Shown piece by piece: positions 7,368-17,614 of a stretch of DNA of 64,000 nt. Source of the DNA: Serratia plymuthica NBRC 102599. GTDB lineage: Bacteria > Pseudomonadota > Gammaproteobacteria > Enterobacterales > Enterobacteriaceae. The DNA lies in NCBI RefSeq assembly GCF_001590925.1, contig NZ_BCTU01000011.1:186001-250000 (forward strand), given 5' to 3'. Each line of letters starts with the position of its first letter. The first letter of the stretch is position 1. Both the position numbers and the translations under genes were made by a program. The notes under the pieces are model-generated. The model did not search any database, had not been told where the DNA came from, and saw only the letters and a program-made list of their open reading frames with translations.

Positions 7368-9082
7368 TGAGTGATAAACACCCGGGGCCTCTGGTGGTTG
7401 AAGGCAAACTGGCCGATGCCGAGCGTTTGAAGAAAGAAAGCAACTTCCTGCGCGGCACTATCGCCGAAGATTTGAAGGACGGCCTGACCGGCGGTTTCAA
7501 CGGCGATAACTTCTTGCTGATCCGTTTCCACGGCATGTACCAGCAGGACGACCGCGATATCCGCGCCGAGCGCGCCGAGCAGAAGCTGGAGCCGCGTCAT
7601 GCGATGATGCTGCGCTGCCGTCTTCCGGGGGGCATTATTTCCCCGCAGCAATGGCTGGGCATCGATAAGTTCGCGCAGGAAAGCACGCTGTACGGCAGCA
7701 TTCGCATTACCAACCGTCAGACTTTCCAGTTCCACGGCATTGTGAAGGGCAACGTCAAGCCGGTGCATCAATTACTGAACCGTCTGGGGTTGGACGCGCT
7801 GGCTACCGCCAACGACGTGAACCGCAACGTGCTCTGCACCTCGAACCCGGTGGAGTCCGAGCTGCATCAGGAAGCCTACGAATGGGCGAAGAAGATCTCC
7901 GAGCATCTGCTGCCGCGTACCCGCGCTTATGCGGAAGTGTGGTTGGATCAGGAAAAAGTGGCGACCACCGACGAAGAGCCGATCCTCGGCGCCACCTATC
8001 TGCCGCGTAAATTTAAAACTACGGTGGTGATCCCGCCGCAGAATGACGTCGATCTGCACGCCAATGACATGAACTTTGTGGCGATCGCCAAGAACGGCAA
8101 GCTGGTGGGCTTTAACCTGCTGGTGGGTGGCGGCTTGTCGATTGAACACGGCAACAAAAAGACCTATGCGCGCCAGGCCAGCGAGTTCGGTTACATTCCG
8201 CTGGAACACACGCTGGCGGTAGCCGAAGCGGTGGTGACCACCCAGCGCGACTGGGGTAATCGTACCGATCGCAAGAATGCCAAAACCAAATACACGCTGG
8301 AACGCGTCGGTGTGGATACCTTCCGCGCCGAAGTGGAAAAACGCGCCGGCATTACCTTTGAACCGATCCGCCCGTACGAATTCACCGGGCGCGGCGATCG
8401 TATCGGTTGGGTAAAAGGCATTGATAATCAATGGCACCTGACGCTGTTTATTGAAAACGGCCGCCTGCTGGATTATCCGGGGCGCCCGTTGAAAACCGGC
8501 GTTGCCGAGATCGCCCGGATCCACAAGGGGGATTTCCGCCTGACTGCCAATCAGAACCTGATCGTCGCCGGCGTGCCGGAAAGCGAGAAGGCGAAGATCG
8601 AAGCCCTGGCGCGCGATCATGGTCTGATCGACGACGGGATCAGCGAGCAGCGTAAAAACTCGATGGCCTGCGTGTCTTATCCTACCTGCCCGCTGGCGAT
8701 GGCGGAGGCCGAGCGCTTCCTGCCGGAGTTCGTCACCAAGGTGGAAGGGATCATGCACCAGCATGGCGTGGGTGATGAGCACATCGTGTTGCGTATCACC
8801 GGCTGCCCGAACGGCTGCGGCCGTGCGTTGCTGGCGGAACTGGGCCTGGTGGGCAAGGCGGTAGGTCGCTATAACCTGCATTTGGGCGGTAACCGTGAAG
8901 GCACGCGCATTCCACGCATGTACCGTGAAAATATTAACGAAGAAGAAATTCTCAAGGAGATCGACCAACTGGTTGGCCGCTGGGCGAAAGAGCGCACTGT
9001 GGGCGAAGGTTTTGGCGATTTCACCATCCGCGCGGGCATTGTCAGACCGGTTGTGGATCCGGCGCAGGATTTCTGGGACTGA
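7367..9082 (+). CDS. cysI: Sulfite reductase (NADPH) hemoprotein beta subunit CysI
   Basis: CysI carries the siroheme and [4Fe-4S] cluster that reduce sulfite by six electrons to sulfide. It has 571 residues, the usual length. The cluster ligands are the two cysteine pairs CVSYPTC (C-x5-C, residues ~435-441) and CPNGC (C-x3-C, ~480-484), with the last cysteine bridging to siroheme. Siroheme and substrate contacts are seen in the repeated arginine-rich blocks [13 protein letters not shown] and [12 protein letters not shown]. It overlaps cysJ and is followed after 69 bases by cysH. The siroheme is supplied by CysG, encoded nearby. Confidence 0.97.
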   Translation: MSDKHPGPLVVEGKLADAERLKKESNFLRGTIAEDLKDGLTGGFNGDNFLLIRFHGMYQQDDRDIRAERAEQKLEPRHAMMLRCRLPGGIISPQQWLGIDKFAQESTLYGSIRITNRQTFQFHGIVKGNVKPVHQLLNRLGLDALATANDVNRNVLCTSNPVESELHQEAYEWAKKISEHLLPRTRAYAEVWLDQEKVATTDEEPILGATYLPRKFKTTVVIPPQNDVDLHANDMNFVAIAKNGKLVGFNLLVGGGLSIEHGNKKTYARQASEFGYIPLEHTLAVAEAVVTTQRDWGNRTDRKNAKTKYTLERVGVDTFRAEVEKRAGITFEPIRPYEFTGRGDRIGWVKGIDNQWHLTLFIENGRLLDYPGRPLKTGVAEIARIHKGDFRLTANQNLIVAGVPESEKAKIEALARDHGLIDDGISEQRKNSMACVSYPTCPLAMAEAERFLPEFVTKVEGIMHQHGVGDEHIVLRITGCPNGCGRALLAELGLVGKAVGRYNLHLGGNREGTRIPRMYRENINEEEILKEIDQLVGRWAKERTVGEGFGDFTIRAGIVRPVVDPAQDFWD

Positions 9083-9151
9083 CGCCGTTTGGCCCCTCTT
9101 TGGAGGGGCCAAGTGAGCGCGGTAGAGTTCAAGAATCAGGAGGCAGGCAAT

Positions 9152-9886
9152 ATGGCTGAATTCGATCTGGCGGCGCTGAATGCGTTGCCCAAGTCCGGAC
9201 AGGCGTTGAAGCTGGGGGCCGTCAACGGCCAACTGGAAACCCTTTCCGCCGAGCAACGCGTGGAATGGGCATTGGAACATCTGCCCGGCGAGTTTGTGCT
9301 TTCTTCAAGCTTTGGCATTCAGGCGGCGGTGTGTCTGCATCTGGTCACCCGGATCAAGCCGGATATCCCGGTGATCCTCACCGACACCGGCTATCTGTTC
9401 CCTGAAACCTATCAGTTTATCGATCAACTGGTCGACAAGCTGAAGCTGAATCTGCAGGTGTTCCGTGCCGAGCAGTCGCCTGCCTGGCAGGAGGCGCGCT
9501 ATGGCAAACTGTGGGAACAGGGCGTAGAAGGTATCGAGAAATACAACCAGATCAACAAGGTTGAACCGATGAATCGCGCACTGGAGACTCTGGGCGGGCA
9601 GACCTGGTTCGCCGGCCTGCGCCGTGAGCAATCCGGCAGCCGCGCCAACTTGCCTGTGCTGGCGGTGCAGCGTGGCGTATTCAAAATCCTGCCGATTATC
9701 GATTGGGATAACCGCAAGATTTATCAGTGCCTCACCGACCACGGCCTGAGTTATCACCCGTTATGGGAGCAAGGCTATCTGTCGGTCGGGGATACCCATA
9801 CCACGCAAAAATGGGAGCCGGGCATGAGCGAAGAAGAAACCCGCTTCTTCGGCCTCAAGCGTGAGTGCGGCCTGCACGAAGGCTAA
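9152..9886 (+). CDS. cysH: Phosphoadenosine phosphosulfate reductase CysH
   Basis: CysH (EC 1.8.4.8) reduces PAPS to sulfite with thioredoxin. The 244-residue length equals E. coli CysH. The PAPS-binding P-loop-like segment [16 protein letters not shown] and [12 protein letters not shown] lie in the first third, the substrate-binding [11 protein letters not shown] near residue 155, and the catalytic cysteine in the C-terminal ECGLHEG. There is no iron-sulfur cysteine pair, as expected for the PAPS-specific enterobacterial type. I chose ATG 9152, after AGGAGGC; an upstream frame adds 21 residues with no homology. A terminator follows. Confidence 0.97.
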   Translation: MAEFDLAALNALPKSGQALKLGAVNGQLETLSAEQRVEWALEHLPGEFVLSSSFGIQAAVCLHLVTRIKPDIPVILTDTGYLFPETYQFIDQLVDKLKLNLQVFRAEQSPAWQEARYGKLWEQGVEGIEKYNQINKVEPMNRALETLGGQTWFAGLRREQSGSRANLPVLAVQRGVFKILPIIDWDNRKIYQCLTDHGLSYHPLWEQGYLSVGDTHTTQKWEPGMSEEETRFFGLKRECGLHEG

Positions 9887-9904
9887 GTTTGCAGTTACCC
9901 GCTC

Positions 9905-9934
9905 AAGGCCCGGCAACATTTGTCGGGCCTTGTT
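9905..9934 (+). terminator. Terminator of cysJIH
   Basis: Eight-bp stem AAGGCCCG/CGGGCCTT extended by an imperfect GCAA/TGT pairing, followed by GTTATTT. It ends the cysJIH unit and can also serve the convergent iap gene. Confidence 0.7.
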
Positions 9935-9948
9935 ATTTCAGTTGGACA

Positions 9949-11019
9949 TTACTTTTTCTGCGCTTTAACCGGATGTGCCTGCGCCAGCTCCTTGATTAGC
10001 GGCAGCAGGATCTGCACGCTCTCGCGGCTGCGCTTGTCGATCCTGCCCGGCAGATAACGTTCCAGGTACTGCAGGTTGTCGTACTGCGGGCGATGCCAGG
10101 TCATGCCTTGCGGGAAATGGGGGCTGACGGCGCGTTGCTGGTAGCCGTCTTTATCACCCAGAGACCAGTTGGTGGCTTCGACCGAAAGCACCGGCATACC
10201 TGCGTTATCAAACACCTCTTGATCGGAACAACAACCGGTACCTTTCGGCCGTTGTTTGCTGCCAGGGTTAATGGCGGCGGCGATGCCGTAACGGTGGGCG
10301 ATATCCAGGGCGCGATCGCGGCTCCGCTTAGCCATCTTCGGCGGCGTATTGCGACCGGCGTTGAAGTACAGACGATCGCCGGTTACCAGGCTGTCGAGGT
10401 TAATCACCAGTACGGTGTTGCGTTTTTCTTCCGCGCTCATGCGCTGCAGGTAGTTCTGTGCGCCCAGCGAACCGATCTCCTCGGCGCTGGTGGCAACAAA
10501 GCGCAGGCCGTAAGCGGTGGGGATGTTCTTCAGGCGTTCCGCCAACTCCAGCATTACGCCGACGCCTGAGGCGTTGTCATCGACGCCCTGCAGCGTCAAC
10601 CCGCCAAGGTTATTGTCCAGATCGGTATCGCTTTGCGGGGTGTAAGTATCAAAATGCGCCACGATCAGGATCTGCTGCGGACTGCTGCCATTTTTGGCGG
10701 CGATCACCGAGCTGGCGGTGACGTTATTCCAGTTCTTTTTACCGTCTTTGCTGGTGTAGAGATAGCGGGTGTTGAAGCTGCGGATATCGCTCTGATAGCC
10801 CATCTTGCCGAATTGTTGTTTGAGGTAGTCTGCCGTGAGCAATTCTGCCGGGCTGCCCGCCATGCGGCCGGGGAAATAGGTGGCGATATGGCGAATCTGG
10901 TCGGCGGCGAATTTGCCCATGGGGGCTTCTTTCACTGCCGGGAGAGCGGCCGAAACGCTGAAAACGCCGCTGAGCGCTGCTGCCAGCAGGCCGGTCTTCA
11001 GGTAAACGCGGGAGAACAT
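9949..11019 (-). CDS. iap: Alkaline phosphatase isozyme conversion aminopeptidase Iap
   Basis: Iap is a periplasmic M28-family zinc aminopeptidase; in E. coli it trims the N-terminal arginine of alkaline phosphatase. The 356-residue protein starts with a signal peptide (MFSRVYLKTGLLAAALSGVF, cleavage near SAALPA). Metal ligands fit M28: HFDTY, a D in GVDDNASGVGVMLE, EE in ATSAEEIGSLGA, D in VINLDSL, and His late in the protein. The ATG at 11019 follows AAGGA; a longer upstream frame lacks homology. It lies between cysH and the divergent cysG. In E. coli this interval between cysH and iap houses the type I-E CRISPR-Cas locus; here only 62 bases separate them. Confidence 0.93.
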   Translation of the reverse strand: MFSRVYLKTGLLAAALSGVFSVSAALPAVKEAPMGKFAADQIRHIATYFPGRMAGSPAELLTADYLKQQFGKMGYQSDIRSFNTRYLYTSKDGKKNWNNVTASSVIAAKNGSSPQQILIVAHFDTYTPQSDTDLDNNLGGLTLQGVDDNASGVGVMLELAERLKNIPTAYGLRFVATSAEEIGSLGAQNYLQRMSAEEKRNTVLVINLDSLVTGDRLYFNAGRNTPPKMAKRSRDRALDIAHRYGIAAAINPGSKQRPKGTGCCSDQEVFDNAGMPVLSVEATNWSLGDKDGYQQRAVSPHFPQGMTWHRPQYDNLQYLERYLPGRIDKRSRESVQILLPLIKELAQAHPVKAQKK

Positions 11020-11189
11020 ACCGAAAAATCCTTCTTTGATATCGGCGATACCGATGATTTTTTGCGGTGTCCAGTATGAGACGACGCGCGGCATTACACA
11101 ATTTCTTCGGCTCCTAATTTTGGTGCCGGCGCGCAAACTTTCACCCTGCTTATCACCGCCTGAGCCATGCAATGCGGCCTATATTCCAT

Positions 11190-11210
11190 AAAGGAACTAT
11201 TAATTCCTTT
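11190..11210. promoter_or_regulatory. Inverted repeat in the iap / cysG intergenic region
   Basis: AAAGGAA-CTATTAA-TTCCTTT, a perfect 7-bp dyad with a 7-base AT spacer, with a further TTCC at 11184-11187. It lies 70 to 90 bases before the cysG start. It could be part of a CysB-responsive promoter for cysG-cysDNC. No direct proof. Confidence 0.4.
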
Positions 11211-11279
11211 TCGTCATTTCAGAGGCTAAATCTCAGCCCGTATAGTCACACTATCTTCCCGCATTACGAAAAGGCTGTT

Positions 11280-12710
11280 GTGGACTATCTACCTATATTT
11301 GCCGACCTGAAACAACGCCCGGTGTTGGTCGTTGGCGGCGGCGAAGTGGCTGCGCGCAAAGTTGATCTTCTCCTGCGCGCCGGGGCTGAAATACGGATAG
11401 TTGCGCAGTCGCTCTCACCGGAACTTGAACATCAGCGTCAGCAGGGGCATATCCGCTGGCTGGGGCAGGCTTTCGCCGCGCAACAGCTGGATGACGTTTT
11501 CCTGGTGATTGCCGCAACCGACGACAGCGTGCTGAATGCCCAGGTGTTTAGCGAGGCGGATAAACGCCGGGTGCTGGCTAATGTGGTCGACGATCAGCCG
11601 CGCTGTTCGTTTATTTTCCCGTCGATTATCGATCGCTCACCCTTGGTGGTGGCCGTTTCTTCCAGCGGCCAGGCGCCGGTATTGGCGCGCATGCTGCGCG
11701 AAAAGCTCGAAGCGCTGCTGCCTGCCAGTCTGGGGCAGATGGCGGAGGTGGCCGGGCGCTGGCGCGGCCAGGTGAAGCAACGGCTGAGTTCGATCGGCGA
11801 ACGTCGTCGCTTTTGGGAGAAAACCTTCGGCGGTCGCTTCTCCACGCTGGTGGCCAATGGCCAGCAGGCGCAGGCGGAGCAGCAGTTGGAGCAGGATTTG
11901 CAGCAGTTTGCACTGGCGCGCGAAGGCACCCAGGGTGAAATTGCGCTGGTGGGCGCAGGCCCCGGCGACGTGGGGTTGCTGACCCTGCGCGGGCTGCAGG
12001 TGATGCAGCAGGCCGATGTGGTGCTGTATGACCATTTGGTTAGCGATGAAATCCTGGATTTGGTGCGTCGCGACGCCGAACGCATCTGCGTGGGCAAACG
12101 TGCCGGCGCACACTCGGTGATTCAGGAAGAAACCAACCGTCTGCTGGTGGAGCTGGCGCAACAGGGCAAACGCGTGGTGCGGTTGAAGGGGGGAGATCCC
12201 TTTATCTTTGGCCGCGGTGGCGAAGAGCTGCAAGTGGCTGCAGCCGCAGGCATTCCATTCCAGGTTGTGCCAGGCGTAACTGCAGCGGCCGGGGCGACGG
12301 CTTATGCCGGCATTCCGCTGACGCACCGTGACCACGCGCAGAGCGTGACCTTTATTACCGGCCACTGTCGTCCAGACGGCGACGGGCTGGATTGGGCCGA
12401 TCTGGCGCGTGCGCGACAGACTCTGGCTATCTACATGGGCACCATGAAGGCGGCGGATATCAGCCAGCGTCTGATTGCCCACGGCCGCGAGGCCAGCACG
12501 CCGGTCGCGGTGATCAGCCGCGGCACGCGTGCGGACCAACAGGTGCAGATCGGTACCTTGCAACAACTCGAACAATTGGCTCAACAGGCACCGTTACCGG
12601 CGCTGCTGGTGATCGGCGAAGTGGTGGAACTGCATCATCAAATCGCCTGGTTTGGGCATCAACCGCAGACGGAAGGGGTATCACGCCCAGCCGTCGTGAA
12701 TTTGGCTTAA
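11280..12710 (+). CDS. cysG: Siroheme synthase CysG (trifunctional)
   Basis: CysG makes siroheme from uroporphyrinogen III: its C-terminal half methylates the substrate twice, and its N-terminal half dehydrogenates precorrin-2 and inserts iron. The 476 residues match the fused enterobacterial enzyme. [20 protein letters not shown] (residues ~16-35) is the NAD-binding Rossmann motif, and [17 protein letters not shown] (~220) with [13 protein letters not shown] (~300) mark the SAM-dependent uroporphyrinogen methyltransferase. The start is GTG 11280 ([10 protein letters not shown]), where E. coli CysG begins; ribosome site is weak. It sits just before cysD (9 bases), so siroheme supply is tied to sulfate activation, unlike E. 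coli where cysG is with nir genes. Confidence 0.96.
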   Translation: MDYLPIFADLKQRPVLVVGGGEVAARKVDLLLRAGAEIRIVAQSLSPELEHQRQQGHIRWLGQAFAAQQLDDVFLVIAATDDSVLNAQVFSEADKRRVLANVVDDQPRCSFIFPSIIDRSPLVVAVSSSGQAPVLARMLREKLEALLPASLGQMAEVAGRWRGQVKQRLSSIGERRRFWEKTFGGRFSTLVANGQQAQAEQQLEQDLQQFALAREGTQGEIALVGAGPGDVGLLTLRGLQVMQQADVVLYDHLVSDEILDLVRRDAERICVGKRAGAHSVIQEETNRLLVELAQQGKRVVRLKGGDPFIFGRGGEELQVAAAAGIPFQVVPGVTAAAGATAYAGIPLTHRDHAQSVTFITGHCRPDGDGLDWADLARARQTLAIYMGTMKAADISQRLIAHGREASTPVAVISRGTRADQQVQIGTLQQLEQLAQQAPLPALLVIGEVVELHHQIAWFGHQPQTEGVSRPAVVNLA

Positions 12711-12719
12711 GGATCTGTT

Positions 12720-13628
12720 ATGGACGAAAAACGACTCACTCATTTGCGGCAATTGGAGGCGGAGAGTATCCATATCATCCGTGAAGTCGCCGCTGAATTC
12801 GGCAACCCGGTGATGCTCTATTCCATCGGCAAAGACTCTTCCGTGATGCTGCACCTGGCGCGTAAGGCGTTCTACCCAGGCACGTTGCCTTTCCCGCTGC
12901 TGCATGTGGATACCGGCTGGAAATTCCGCGAAATGTACGAATTCCGTGATCGCACCGCGAAAGAATACGGCTTTGAACTGCTGATACACAAAAACCCGGA
13001 AGGCGTGGCGATGGGCATCAACCCGTTCGTGCACGGCAGCGCCAAGCACACCGATATCATGAAAACCGAAGGTCTGAAGCAGGCGCTTAACAAGTACGGC
13101 TTCGACGCCGCCTTTGGTGGGGCGCGCCGTGACGAAGAGAAATCGCGCGCCAAAGAGCGCATCTATTCCTTCCGCGACCGCTTCCACCGCTGGGATCCGA
13201 AAAACCAGCGCCCGGAGCTGTGGCACAACTATAACGGCCAGATCAACAAGGGCGAGAGCATTCGCGTGTTCCCGCTGTCGAACTGGACTGAGCTGGATAT
13301 CTGGCAATACATCTTCCTGGAAAAAATCGACATCGTGCCGCTGTATTTGGCGGCACCGCGTCCGGTGGTAGAGCGTGACGGCATGTTGCTGATGGTGGAC
13401 GACGATCGTATCGATCTGCAGCCGGGCGAAGAGATCAGCCAGCGTATGGTGCGCTTCCGCACCCTGGGCTGCTGGCCGCTGACCGGCGCGGTGGAATCGG
13501 AGGCGGAAACGCTGCCGGAGATCATCGAAGAGATGTTGGTATCTACCACCAGTGAGCGCCAGGGACGGATGATCGACCGCGATCAGTCCGGCTCGATGGA
13601 GCTGAAGAAGCGTCAAGGGTATTTCTAA
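12720..13628 (+). CDS. cysD: Sulfate adenylyltransferase subunit 2 CysD
   Basis: CysD is the catalytic subunit of ATP sulfurylase; with the GTPase CysN it converts sulfate and ATP to adenosine phosphosulfate. The 302 residues equal the E. coli length. The PP-loop ATP pyrophosphatase motif [16 protein letters not shown] lies at residues ~35-50, [14 protein letters not shown] near 64, and [15 protein letters not shown] near 130. The C-terminus ends [11 protein letters not shown], the conserved CysD tail. A good ribosome site (AAGGA) precedes ATG 12720. Eleven bases separate it from cysN. Confidence 0.97.
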   Translation: MDEKRLTHLRQLEAESIHIIREVAAEFGNPVMLYSIGKDSSVMLHLARKAFYPGTLPFPLLHVDTGWKFREMYEFRDRTAKEYGFELLIHKNPEGVAMGINPFVHGSAKHTDIMKTEGLKQALNKYGFDAAFGGARRDEEKSRAKERIYSFRDRFHRWDPKNQRPELWHNYNGQINKGESIRVFPLSNWTELDIWQYIFLEKIDIVPLYLAAPRPVVERDGMLLMVDDDRIDLQPGEEISQRMVRFRTLGCWPLTGAVESEAETLPEIIEEMLVSTTSERQGRMIDRDQSGSMELKKRQGYF

Positions 13629-13639
13629 GGAGCCGCCGG

Positions 13640-15085
13640 ATGAAGACTATAGTTTCGCAAAACCAGGCAATTGCCCAGCAAATCGCTGACCAGGGCGGAG
13701 TAGAAGCCTATCTGCACGCGCAGCAACATAAAAGCCTGTTACGGTTCCTGACCTGCGGCAGCGTCGATGACGGTAAAAGCACCCTGATCGGCCGCTTGCT
13801 GCACGATACCCGCCAGATCTACGAAGATCAGTTGTCAACGCTGCACAGTGACAGCAAGCGCATCGGCACTCAGGGTGAGAAACTCGATCTGGCGCTGCTG
13901 GTGGACGGCCTGCAGGCCGAGCGCGAGCAAGGCATCACCATCGACGTGGCTTATCGCTATTTCTCGACCGAAAAACGCAAATTTATCATCGCCGATACCC
14001 CGGGACATGAGCAGTACACCCGCAATATGGCGACCGGCGCTTCGACCTGCGATCTGGCGATCCTGCTGATCGACGCCCGCAAAGGGGTGTTGGATCAAAC
14101 CCGCAGACACAGCTTTATCGCTACACTGCTGGGGATTCGTCACCTGGTGGTGGCGGTTAACAAAATGGATCTGGTGGACTATAAAGAGTCGGTGTTCGAG
14201 CAGTTCAAGCAGGACTATCTGACCTTTGCGCAGCAGTTGCCGAACGATCTGGACATCAAATTTGTGCCACTGTCGGCACTCGACGGCGACAACGTCGCGA
14301 CCGAAAGCGTGCATATGCCTTGGTACAGCGGCCCTACGCTGCTGCAGGTATTGGAAACCGTGGATGTGATCAGCGAGCGGGAAGCGCAGCCGCTACGCTT
14401 CCCGGTGCAATACGTCAACCGACCGAATCTGGATTTCCGCGGCTACGCGGGCACGCTGTCGGCCGGTGTGGTGCGTGTGGGCCAACGTGTGAAGGTACTG
14501 CCTTCCGGCGTGGAATCCACCGTAGCGCGCATCGTCACCTTTGATGGCGACTTGCAGGAGGCGGTGCCGGGTGAAGCCATTACGCTGGTGCTGAAAGATG
14601 AAGTGGACATCAGCCGCGGCGATCTGCTGGTCGATGCCGGGGAAACCCTGCAGGCGGCGCAAAGCGCGTTGGTCGACGTGGTGTGGATGGCTGAGAAGCC
14701 GCTGCTGCCGGGCCAGAGCTATGACATCAAAGTCGCGGGCAAAAAGACCCGAGCGCGTGTGGAAGGCATTCGCCACCAGGTAGAAATCAACTCGCTGGCG
14801 CAGCATCAGGCGGATACCCTGCCGTTGAACGGCATCGGTTTGGTGGAACTGACCTTTGACGAGCCGCTGGTGCTGGACAGCTATCAGCGCAACCATGATA
14901 CCGGCGGGCTGATCTTTATCGATCGTTTGAGCAACGTTACGGTCGGCGCCGGCTTGATCCGCGAAACCTTGCAAGGTGCGCAGGCGCTGGCGGGGGACCA
15001 TAGCGCGTTCGAGCTGGAACTGAACGCCCTGGTACGCAAGCACTTCCCGCATTGGGGTGCGCGCGACCTGCTTGGGGGCAAATAA
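13640..15085 (+). CDS. cysN: Sulfate adenylyltransferase subunit 1 CysN (GTPase)
   Basis: CysN is an EF-Tu-like GTPase that drives sulfate activation by CysD. The 481-residue protein has the G motifs in order: P-loop [12 protein letters not shown] near residue 36, switch [13 protein letters not shown] near 115, and NKMDLVD near 170, followed by two beta-barrel domains like elongation factor domains 2 and 3. It is not fused to CysC; that kinase is a separate gene two bases downstream. Length is within a few residues of the E. coli protein. Confidence 0.97.
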   Translation: MKTIVSQNQAIAQQIADQGGVEAYLHAQQHKSLLRFLTCGSVDDGKSTLIGRLLHDTRQIYEDQLSTLHSDSKRIGTQGEKLDLALLVDGLQAEREQGITIDVAYRYFSTEKRKFIIADTPGHEQYTRNMATGASTCDLAILLIDARKGVLDQTRRHSFIATLLGIRHLVVAVNKMDLVDYKESVFEQFKQDYLTFAQQLPNDLDIKFVPLSALDGDNVATESVHMPWYSGPTLLQVLETVDVISEREAQPLRFPVQYVNRPNLDFRGYAGTLSAGVVRVGQRVKVLPSGVESTVARIVTFDGDLQEAVPGEAITLVLKDEVDISRGDLLVDAGETLQAAQSALVDVVWMAEKPLLPGQSYDIKVAGKKTRARVEGIRHQVEINSLAQHQADTLPLNGIGLVELTFDEPLVLDSYQRNHDTGGLIFIDRLSNVTVGAGLIRETLQGAQALAGDHSAFELELNALVRKHFPHWGARDLLGGK

Positions 15086-15086
15086 C

Positions 15087-15716
15087 GTGACCGAGGATCA
15101 ACAACGGCCCACCGGGCCGGATGATGACAACGTGGTCTGGCATCCGCATGCGGTAGCGCGTGCGGATCGCGAAGCCCGCAACGGCCATAAGGGTGTGGTG
15201 CTGTGGTTTACCGGGCTGTCCGGCTCGGGAAAATCTACCGTTGCCGGCGCGCTGGAACAGGCTCTGCATGCGCTTGGCGTCAGCACCTATCTGTTGGACG
15301 GCGATAACGTGCGTCACGGCTTGTGCCGCGATCTGGGTTTCTCCGATGACGATCGGCGTGAGAATATTCGCCGCGTGGGCGAGGTGGCGAAGCTGATGGT
15401 GGATGCCGGGTTGGTGGTGCTGACCGCGTTTATTTCACCGCATCGCGCCGAACGGCAAATGGTGCGTGAACTGCTCGATAGCGATCGTTTTATCGAGGTG
15501 TTTGTCGATACCCCGTTGGCGATTTGCGAAGCGCGCGATCCTAAGGGATTGTACAAAAAAGCACGTGCCGGCGAGCTGCGTAATTTCACCGGGATCGACT
15601 CGGTTTACGAGGCGCCGCAGCAGCCTGATATTCACCTTGATGGCCAACAATTGGTAACAAATTTGATTGCGCAATTGTTAGACGTGTTGCGTGGTCGGGC
15701 TATTATCAAACCCTGA
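15087..15716 (+). CDS. cysC: Adenylylsulfate kinase CysC
   Basis: CysC (EC 2.7.1.25) phosphorylates APS to PAPS, the substrate of CysH. The 209 residues include the P-loop GLSGSGKST near residue 42, DGDNVRHGL near 72, the lid region [12 protein letters not shown] and [21 protein letters not shown] chose the GTG at 15087 because it lies one base after the cysN stop and follows a G-rich ribosome site in the cysN tail; the N-terminal 15-20 residues vary in this family, so the exact start is not certain. A terminator closes the cysG-cysDNC unit. Confidence 0.94.
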   Translation: MTEDQQRPTGPDDDNVVWHPHAVARADREARNGHKGVVLWFTGLSGSGKSTVAGALEQALHALGVSTYLLDGDNVRHGLCRDLGFSDDDRRENIRRVGEVAKLMVDAGLVVLTAFISPHRAERQMVRELLDSDRFIEVFVDTPLAICEARDPKGLYKKARAGELRNFTGIDSVYEAPQQPDIHLDGQQLVTNLIAQLLDVLRGRAIIKP

Positions 15717-15721
15717 ATTCA

Positions 15722-15757
15722 AAAAAGCGTGTGGCGTTTTTGCGCCATACGCTTTTT
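15722..15757 (+). terminator. Terminator after cysC
   Basis: Long stem AAAAAGCGTGTGGCG paired with CGCCATACGCTTTTT (one G-T type mismatch) around a T-rich loop, ending in a run of five T. Symmetric enough to act in both directions. Confidence 0.85.
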
Positions 15758-15801
15758 ACGCTAAGCCCGCCGCAGAGCGCGCCGAATAACCAGGGATTAC
15801 T

Positions 15802-16119
15802 ATGCAAAATGTCTCGCCTGTCTTGATCGACTCTACGCTTGAAAAAGAGGAACCCTCGTATTCTTTCCTGGGCGGCGTCTGCGGCTTTATTTTCTACTGG
15901 CTGGCGTTCGCTGTGCCGTTTCTGGTTTACGGTTCCAACACCCTGTTCTTTCTGCTCTACACCTGGCCGTTCTTCCTGGCTCTGATGCCGGCTTCGGTGC
16001 TGATTGGCATCACGCTCAGCATGTTGCTGCGCGACAGGCTGCTGCTGACGTTGCTACTGACCGGCGTGATCGTGCTGTGCCTGTTCTGGCTGGTATTCAG
16101 TTTCCTGACCGGCTGGTGA
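15802..16119 (+). CDS. ygbE: Inner membrane protein YgbE (DUF3561)
   Basis: A 105-residue protein with three to four hydrophobic helices (residues ~24-42, 46-75, 80-103) and a short acidic cytoplasmic N-terminus. It matches E. coli YgbE, including the conserved LVYGSNTLFF-LYTWPFFLALMP core. Its function is unknown. The position between cysC and ftsB is also that of ygbE in E. coli. Confidence 0.9.
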   Translation: MQNVSPVLIDSTLEKEEPSYSFLGGVCGFIFYWLAFAVPFLVYGSNTLFFLLYTWPFFLALMPASVLIGITLSMLLRDRLLLTLLLTGVIVLCLFWLVFSFLTGW

Positions 16120-16572
16120 GCTGCCGGGCGCCAAACCAGCGTGCCCGAAGCATTGCAAAGCGGTGCTGAAGGTTACAAAACTTTGCTTAACACGCCTGAA
16201 TGCGCGGTTGGGGCGGGTGGGTGAACATCTGCTGCGGCAACCTTTCCTCTTAATCACGCCCCGAACGGTGAATTTAGCCCCATCGGCGCTAAAATGCTGT
16301 TTTCCGGCATTGCCACCGGCGCAAACAGAGTAAAACTGCCACCCCATTTTTCTTGCTGCATCACCTCCAAAAGCATAACAGGAGAAAAAACCGTGCGGTC
16401 GATAGGTTTTTTCTGAGATGAAATGGGCTTTTTTTACCGCTTTCAGCGCGAATTTAGGTTATAAACTCAGTAAATTCTCATCCTTACTCTGAATTTGGCG
16501 GTGAATGCCGCTCTCAGTGTGGAGTCCAACGAAAAGTTGTGGGATGATTGGTCGGTTTTTCAGGGGGCGGAG
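16120..16572. other. Intergenic region ygbE / ftsB
   Basis: About 450 bases without a supported gene. The left half is GC-rich and featureless. A strong AT hairpin, AGAAAAAACC (16383-16392) with GGTTTTTTCT (16405-16414), could act as a terminator in either direction. AT-rich sequence after it (16415-16490) probably carries the ftsB promoter. Frames opening at 16495 run into ftsB but lack a ribosome site. Confidence 0.55.
16383..16417 (+). terminator. AT-rich hairpin upstream of ftsB
   Basis: Perfect 10-bp stem AGAAAAAACC/GGTTTTTTCT around a 12-base loop. It has the shape of an intrinsic terminator with U-run inside the descending arm, but is 260 bases from ygbE, so what it would terminate is unclear. 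Confidence 0.45.
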
Positions 16573-16893
16573 ATGGGAAAACTTACGCTGCTATTGCTGG
16601 CATTGCTCGGATGGTTACAGTATTCACTGTGGCTGGGTAAAAATGGTGTTCACGATTACGTGCGGGTCAATGAAGATGTTGCGCTCCAACAGGGCAGCAA
16701 TGCTAAATTGAAAGCGCGTAACGATCAGTTGTTTGCCGAAATCGACGATTTGAACGGTGGTCAGGAAGCGATCGAAGAGCGTGCGCGCAATGAACTGAGC
16801 ATGATTAAGCCCGGTGAAACCTTCTATCGTCTGGTTCCTGATCAATCAAGACGCAACGCGGCGTCCTCCTCGCAAAATAACGTACAAAAGTAA
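16573..16893 (+). CDS. ftsB: Cell division protein FtsB
   Basis: FtsB is a small bitopic inner-membrane protein that forms the FtsQLB complex and helps trigger septal peptidoglycan synthesis. The 106-residue protein has a short cytoplasmic N-terminus, a membrane helix ([19 protein letters not shown], residues ~4-22) and a periplasmic coiled coil (~30-65), then the conserved [22 protein letters not shown] 16573 follows GGGGGCGGAG and gives the E. coli length; an upstream frame adds 26 unlikely residues. It lies three bases before ispD, as in E. coli. Confidence 0.95.
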   Translation: MGKLTLLLLALLGWLQYSLWLGKNGVHDYVRVNEDVALQQGSNAKLKARNDQLFAEIDDLNGGQEAIEERARNELSMIKPGETFYRLVPDQSRRNAASSSQNNVQK

Positions 16894-16896
16894 CGA

Positions 16897-17604
16897 ATGA
16901 ATCACTCTGCAGGCACCTTTCCCTCGGTGATTGCCGTCCTGCCCGCTGCCGGTATCGGCAGCCGCATGCAGGCGGATTGCCCGAAACAGTATTTGACCAT
17001 CGGTAAGCAAACCATTCTCGAACATGCGATCCACGCGCTGCTGCGTCATCCGCGCATTCCGCAGGTGATTGTGGCGATCGGTCCTGAGGATCGGCAGTTT
17101 TGCCAGTTACCTATTGCCCAGGATCCTCGAGTACGGGTGACCGTTGGCGGCCGGCAGCGCGCCGATTCGGTAATGGCCGGGTTGCAACTGGCGGGCGAGG
17201 CCGATTGGGTGCTGGTGCATGACGCCGCACGCCCCTGCTTGCATGCAGAAGATCTCGATCGTCTGCTGGCGATCACCGAACACAGCAACGTTGGCGGCAT
17301 TCTGGCGGCAATGGTGCGCGACACCATGAAGCGTGCGGAGCCCGGCCACGCAGCTATCTCCCATACCGTTGAACGTCAGGACCTGTGGCATGCGCTTACG
17401 CCGCAACTCTTCCCGCTGCAATTGCTCAAGCTTTGTTTGCAGCGCGCGCTGGACGACGGGGCGACGGTCACCGATGAAGCCTCTGCGCTGGAGCATTGCG
17501 GTTATCACCCGCTGCTGATTGCTGGGCGCTCGGACAATATTAAAGTGACGCGGCCGGAGGATTTGGCACTGGCGGCGTTCTATTTAACCCAGTTAGACGA
17601 TTAA
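16897..17604 (+). CDS. ispD: 2-C-methyl-D-erythritol 4-phosphate cytidylyltransferase IspD
   Basis: IspD (EC 2.7.7.60) joins CTP and methylerythritol phosphate in the non-mevalonate isoprenoid pathway. The 235-residue Rossmann-like protein carries the CTP-binding [20 protein letters not shown] near the start, VHDAARPC near residue 107 and TDEASALE near 190. The catalytic Arg and Lys are in GSRMQ and PKQY. The gene is packed between ftsB and ispF (10 bases), so division and isoprenoid genes are probably one transcript. Confidence 0.97.
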   Translation: MNHSAGTFPSVIAVLPAAGIGSRMQADCPKQYLTIGKQTILEHAIHALLRHPRIPQVIVAIGPEDRQFCQLPIAQDPRVRVTVGGRQRADSVMAGLQLAGEADWVLVHDAARPCLHAEDLDRLLAITEHSNVGGILAAMVRDTMKRAEPGHAAISHTVERQDLWHALTPQLFPLQLLKLCLQRALDDGATVTDEASALEHCGYHPLLIAGRSDNIKVTRPEDLALAAFYLTQLDD

Positions 17605-17614
17605 GGAGCGCATC

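Noticed and set aside
7772-9280. 502-codon open frame opposite cysI
   Set aside because: Same reason; composition rich in Arg, Gln and His with no recognisable motif.
9887-9948. Possible CRISPR remnant between cysH and iap
   Set aside because: Only a terminator hairpin is present; no repeated units.
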